Shown piece by piece: positions 60,386 through 64,000 of a stretch of DNA of 64,000 bases. Both the position numbers and the translations under genes were made by a program. Numbering within the stretch: position 1 is the first letter of the stretch; each line of letters begins with the position of its first letter. The notes beneath the pieces are model-generated. The model had not been told where the DNA came from, made no database searches, and worked only from the letters and a program-made list of their open reading frames with translations. Origin of the DNA: Jeongeupia wiesaeckerbachi (GTDB lineage Bacteria > Pseudomonadota > Gammaproteobacteria > Burkholderiales > Chitinibacteraceae); the NCBI RefSeq assembly GCF_050916355.1, contig NZ_CP136946.1, positions 2,666,001-2,730,000 of the forward strand. The letters are read 5' to 3'.

Positions 60386-60835
60386 TCAAGATTGGCGCGA
60401 CTCGCAGGTCGCCAATTCGTCCATCACCTTGCACCAGCCTTCGAACGCCGATGCCCCGGCGCGTTCGAACACCTTGGCCAGCAACTCGTGCTGCACGCCG
60501 GTGAGCGAGGCCTCGAGCGTCTGGCCGGCTGCGGTGAGGTGCAGGCGCCGGGCGCGGCGGTCATCGTTGCAGATGGCGACGGAAACGAGGCCAGCCTGCT
60601 GCAAGGCCTTGAGCGGCGCATTCAATGCCTGCTTGGTGACGCCGAGCCGTTGCAATAGCTCGCCGACGGTCTGCCCCGGTGTGCGGGCGACGAAGTACAG
60701 GATGCGATGGTGGACGCGGCTCCAGCCGCGCGCGGCGAGCAGCGAGTCGGGCGGGGCGGTCAAGGCGCGAAACCCGTAGAACATCAGTTCCCAGGCGCTG
60801 TTGAGCTGTGTTTCGTCGAACGGAGTACCGGTCAT
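60386..60835 (-). CDS. MarR-family transcriptional regulator
   Basis: About 149 residues from the ATG at 60835 (MTGTPFDETQLNSAWELMFY); an upstream ATG at 60874 is also in frame. The winged helix reads HHRILYFVARTPGQTVGELLQRLGVTKQALNAPLKALQQAGLVSV with the wing NDDRRARRLHLTAAG. It is divergent from an aminotransferase gene, a plausible but unproven target. Confidence 0.88.
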   Translation of the reverse strand: MTGTPFDETQLNSAWELMFYGFRALTAPPDSLLAARGWSRVHHRILYFVARTPGQTVGELLQRLGVTKQALNAPLKALQQAGLVSVAICNDDRRARRLHLTAAGQTLEASLTGVQHELLAKVFERAGASAFEGWCKVMDELATCESRQS

Positions 60836-61030
60836 ATTGACGTGCTCGCTTGAACGGGGCAGGATTAAATCCATAATAGGTCAATAATTTTGGCTTATAT
60901 AGCGGCGCATTGCCAACGCCATGATTCACTCGATCATGGGCAGCGCATCGCCCCGCGGCGCGTACCACGCAACGCAATCCTCCGCCGGCGACTGCCGGTT
61001 TTCCATCCGCGTTGCTTAGGAGTACGCCCG

Positions 61031-62185
61031 ATGTTTGCCCGCCGTATCGATCAGCTCAGTTCCTCCCTTGTTCGTGACATCCTCGCTGCGACCAAGCGTC
61101 CCGGCATGGTGTCGTTTGCCGGCGGCCTGCCGGCCGAAGAAGCGCTGTACCGCCCAGACAGGCTCGATGCCGGCCTGCTCGCCGATGCCTGGCAATATGG
61201 CGAGACCGAAGGCGAGCCGGCGTTGCGCGCCGAAGTGGCCCGGCTGGGCAATGTGCTCGGGATTGCCTGCACCCCGGCGCAGGTGCTGATCGTCAATGGC
61301 TCGCAACAAGGCATCGATCTCGTCAGCAAGCTGATGATCGACGAAGGCACGCCGGTGCTGACCGAGGCGCCGGCGTATCTGGCCGCCCTGCAGTCGTTCA
61401 AGCTGTTCAGCGCGCGTTTCTGCCCGGTTTCCGTTGGCCCGGAGGGCGCCGATCTGGCTGGATTCGAGCGCACCTTGCCCGATGTCCGCATGGCCTATCT
61501 GACCCCGACTTTCCAGAATCCGTCGGGCTACTGCTACAGCGATGCCGAACGCGATGCCGTTGCCGCCGCGCTCGACCGGCATGAGGTGCTGCTGTTCGAG
61601 GACGACCCGTATCGTGCGCTGGCGTATGACGGCGACGCGCCGCAACCGATCGCCGGCCGACTGAAAAGCGCGCGTTGGGTCTATCAGGGCTCGTTCTCGA
61701 AAACGCTGGCGCCCGGCCTGCGGCTTGGTTTCCTGATCGTCCATCCGGATCTCGTCGCACCGTTGACCCGGCTGAAGCAGGCCGCCGATCTGCACAGCAA
61801 CCGTGTCAGCCAGACGCTGATTGCCGACCTGCTGGCGCGCGGTGAGCTCGAACGGCACGTCGCGTCGGTGCTGCCGCTGTACCGCGAACGGCGTGATGCG
61901 ATGGCGGCCGCCTTGCAACGCAATCTGGGTGACCGCGCGCATTGGCAGCTGCCGGCGGGCGGGCTGTTTTTCTGGCTGAGGCTGGCTCAGCCGTGCGACA
62001 CGATGGCGCTGATGCGCCGCGCACTCGATGCCGGCATCGCTGTCATGCCGGGTGAACCCTTTTTCCCGAGCGGCGCCGACGCGAGTTTTCTGCGGCTCAA
62101 CTTCAGCCACGCCAATGTCGCGCAAATCGACGAGGGAATTGCGCGCCTGGCGGCCCTGCTGGCGGCGGACAACGCCGCGGCCTGA
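61031..62185 (+). CDS. PLP-dependent aminotransferase (LysN/AAT-like)
   Basis: A 384-residue fold-type I aminotransferase from the ATG at 61031 (AGGAG upstream). VSFAGGLPAEEALY, YGETEGEPALRAEVA, IVNGSQQGIDLVSKLM, YLTPTFQNPSGYCYS, FEDDPYRALAYDG and the PLP lysine in YQGSFSKTLAPGLRLGF are typical of the 2-aminoadipate/multi-substrate group. Substrate not determined. Confidence 0.9.
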   Translation: MFARRIDQLSSSLVRDILAATKRPGMVSFAGGLPAEEALYRPDRLDAGLLADAWQYGETEGEPALRAEVARLGNVLGIACTPAQVLIVNGSQQGIDLVSKLMIDEGTPVLTEAPAYLAALQSFKLFSARFCPVSVGPEGADLAGFERTLPDVRMAYLTPTFQNPSGYCYSDAERDAVAAALDRHEVLLFEDDPYRALAYDGDAPQPIAGRLKSARWVYQGSFSKTLAPGLRLGFLIVHPDLVAPLTRLKQAADLHSNRVSQTLIADLLARGELERHVASVLPLYRERRDAMAAALQRNLGDRAHWQLPAGGLFFWLRLAQPCDTMALMRRALDAGIAVMPGEPFFPSGADASFLRLNFSHANVAQIDEGIARLAALLAADNAAA

Positions 62186-62199
62186 CTTCGCACGGCGCG

Positions 62200-62520
62200 T
62201 TAGCCGAGCTTGCGCAGCACCGTCATCAGTTCGTCGATTGCAGCGGCGCCATCGCCGGCTGCAATCGCATCGGCCACGCAGCCACGCGCATGCGCCTCGA
62301 GCAATTGCATGCCCAGGCTATCGAGTGCCGATTTGGCCGCGGCGATCTGCGTCAGGATGTCGATGCAGTAGCGATCCTCCTGCACCATCTTGTTGATGCC
62401 GCGCACCTGGCCTTCGATCCGGTTCAGGCGCTTGGTCAGCGCATCCTTGTTGCCGCGCTCGACCCGGCGCTCGTCGCCCGCGTCGTGATCACCGGCGCAG
62501 CAATCAGCGGACGATGTCAT
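62200..62520 (-). CDS. csoR: CsoR-type copper-sensing repressor
   Basis: A 106-residue CsoR/FrmR-family protein from the ATG at 62520. KRLNRIEGQVRGINKMVQEDRYCIDILTQIAAAKSALDSLGMQLLEAHARGCV carries the Cys, His and Cys ligands in the CsoR arrangement for Cu(I). An additional N-terminal CCAGDHDAGD stretch could bind metal. Its start overlaps the copZ stop by 17 bp. Confidence 0.88.
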   Translation of the reverse strand: MTSSADCCAGDHDAGDERRVERGNKDALTKRLNRIEGQVRGINKMVQEDRYCIDILTQIAAAKSALDSLGMQLLEAHARGCVADAIAAGDGAAAIDELMTVLRKLG

Positions 62521-62713
62521 AACCGGCATCCTCGATTGCGCGTTCGATTTCGGCCGCATCGGTGTCTGCGCCGTCGAAGTCGACCTTGGCCAGCGACGGG
62601 GCCAGTGAGACGTTGACCGCCTTCACGCCTTCAACCGCCTGTACCGCGCGGGTGACCGATGCGACGCAGCCGCCGCAGCTCATGCCGTCGATGCGGATTT
62701 CGATGTGTTCCAT
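62504..62713 (-). CDS. copZ: Copper chaperone CopZ (HMA domain)
   Basis: A 69-residue protein with a single heavy-metal-associated domain: the ligand motif MSCGGC in RIDGMSCGGCVASVTRAVQAVEGV and the closing IEDAGYDIV. It delivers Cu(I) to the ATPase CopA. AGGAG lies upstream. It lies downstream of copA on the same strand and overlaps csoR. Confidence 0.95.
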   Translation of the reverse strand: MEHIEIRIDGMSCGGCVASVTRAVQAVEGVKAVNVSLAPSLAKVDFDGADTDAAEIERAIEDAGYDIVR

Positions 62714-62906
62714 GGTGTTTCTCCTGTTGGGCAGTGATTAAACCTGATGAAACGCCGGTGGGCGAGAGCCGATGCTGGTTGTGCTCGTCCGCAGCGCAGA
62801 AATCGGGGTGTAGGTCTGGCGGGTGAGGACGACCCGAGGGTCGCCCCCTTGCCGTGTTTCGCGCATCGTACGGGCATGAAGCGGTCCCGAGAGAATGCGC
62901 AACCGC

Positions 62907-64000
62907 CTAACGGCGCCAGCGCTTGAGCAGTAGCGCGTTGCTGACGACCGAGACCGAGCTGGCCGCCATCGCGGCGCCGGCGATCACCGGGCTGAGCAGG
63001 CCGAAGGCGGCGAGCGGAATGCCGAGCACGTTGTAGGCGAACGCAAAGAACAGGTTCTGGCGGATCTTGCGCATCGTCGCGCGCGACAGGCTCAGCGCAT
63101 CGGCGATATGCGCCAGATCGCTGTGCATCAGCGTGATGTCGGCGGCCTCGATCGCGGCGTCGGCACCGGTGCGCATTGCAAAACTCACGTCGGCGGCGGC
63201 CAGTGCCGGGGCATCGTTGACGCCGTCGCCGGCCATGGCGACGACGCGACCCTCGGCACGGAATGCCTGCACCGCTTCGGCCTTGTCCACCGGTTTCACG
63301 CCGGCACGGTAGCGGTGGATGCCAAGCGAGGCGGCGACGCTGGCGGCGACGGCTTCGTTGTCGCCAGAGAGCATCACGACTTCGATGCCGGACTGCTGTA
63401 GCTGGGCGACGGCAACTTTCGACGTTGGCCGGACGGTATCGACGATGCCGATCAGCCCGGCTGGAACGTCGTCGACCACCACGGCGATCACCGTTTGGCC
63501 TCGCTGTTGCATCGCCTGTGCGTGGTGCAAATCGGGGCTTGGCAACGCCCAGTGCGGCACGCCGACGCGCACCCTGCGCCCGGCGATGCGCGCGCCGACG
63601 CCGTGCCCCGGTGTGGCGATGAAGTCCTCGACCGGCAAGCGACCGATGCCAAGCGCCTCGCCATGGGCGAGCACCGCGCGGGCCAGCGGGTGCTCGGAGC
63701 CGGCTTCGGCGCTGGCGGCCAGCTGCATCACGGTATTCAGATCAAAGCCGTTTTGCGTCATTACATCGGTCACGGCGGGCTTGCCTTCGGTCAGCGTGCC
63801 GGTCTTGTCGACGACGAGCAGATTGACCTCGCGGGCGCGCTGCAGCGCTTCGGCGTTGCGGAACAGGATGCCGCGCTTGGCACCGAGGCCGACGCCGACC
63901 ATTACCGCCGTCGGCGTCGCCAGGCCCAGCGCGCACGGGCAGGCGATCACCAGTACCGCGACGGCATGCATCAAGGCGGTGACCCAGCTGCCGGTCCACC
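62907..64000 (-). CDS. copA: Copper-translocating P-type ATPase (5' end outside window)
   Basis: The C-terminal 364 or so residues of a P1B-type ATPase: the transmembrane CPC motif in VIACPCALGLATPTAVMVG, phosphorylation site DKTGTLTEGKP, the SEHPLARA box, MAGDGVNDAPALAAADVSFAM and the final helix pair ending ALLLKRWRR. It exports Cu(I) from the cytoplasm. The frame is open to the window edge. copZ and csoR follow on the same strand after 193 bp. Confidence 0.96.
   Translation of the reverse strand, partial: WTGSWVTALMHAVAVLVIACPCALGLATPTAVMVGVGLGAKRGILFRNAEALQRAREVNLLVVDKTGTLTEGKPAVTDVMTQNGFDLNTVMQLAASAEAGSEHPLARAVLAHGEALGIGRLPVEDFIATPGHGVGARIAGRRVRVGVPHWALPSPDLHHAQAMQQRGQTVIAVVVDDVPAGLIGIVDTVRPTSKVAVAQLQQSGIEVVMLSGDNEAVAASVAASLGIHRYRAGVKPVDKAEAVQAFRAEGRVVAMAGDGVNDAPALAAADVSFAMRTGADAAIEAADITLMHSDLAHIADALSLSRATMRKIRQNLFFAFAYNVLGIPLAAFGLLSPVIAGAAMAASSVSVVSNALLLKRWRR

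Overview
The window is high-GC proteobacterial chromosome. The block rpoE-rseA-rseB-rseC-mucD-(glutaredoxin)-lepA-lepB-DUF4845-rnc-era-recO-pdxJ, together with the ChuW/HutW heme module and the codon usage, points to a betaproteobacterium, most likely of the order Neisseriales (Chromobacterium relatives). The genus cannot be named from the sequence alone.

Layout. (1) 1-7.1 kb: a partial AraC regulator divergent from a fosmidomycin-resistance type MFS pump, two tandem tRNA-Leu(CAG) genes, RNase R with a very long low-complexity tail, and small conserved proteins (SIMPL, YgfX). (2) 7.1-13.5 kb: a copper/silver efflux operon (small exported protein, cusC, cusB with a C-terminal CusF domain, cusA). 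(3) 13.6-22.9 kb: an AT-richer chromosomal integron with 19 gene cassettes, each ending in an attC site and all reading away from attI. Its integrase gene is frameshifted and cut off, and is fused tail-to-tail to the first half of a copper-type response-regulator gene. (4) 22.9-27.1 kb: the second copper block: a small exported protein, an in-frame fusion of an outer-membrane efflux lipoprotein (TolC family) to a multicopper oxidase, a cupredoxin and a CusF-like chaperone, behind a perfect 28-bp palindrome that looks like the operator of the lost regulator. (5) 27.2-28.0 kb: a VOC protein and a small unknown protein.

(6) 28.1-37.4 kb: a heme-iron locus: hmuV-hmuU-hmuT-hmuS and the TonB-dependent receptor hmuR on the minus strand, hemP, then divergent chuW/hutW-chuX/hutX-chuY for oxygen-independent heme breakdown. 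(7) 37.5-62.2 kb: mostly housekeeping: a RecF-like ATPase, nadB, the sigma-E regulon core, translation and RNA-processing genes, mogA, darP, pmbA, a DNA glycosylase, class 1A pyrD, a MarR regulator and an aminotransferase. (8) 62.2-64 kb: a CsoR-type copper sensor, a CopZ chaperone and the 3' part of a CopA copper ATPase, which runs off the window.

The most unusual parts are the dead-integrase cassette array lodged in a copper-resistance locus, the intI/response-regulator deletion junction, and the TolC-multicopper oxidase fusion. Twelve of the 19 cassettes encode predicted membrane, lipoprotein or exported proteins of unknown function.
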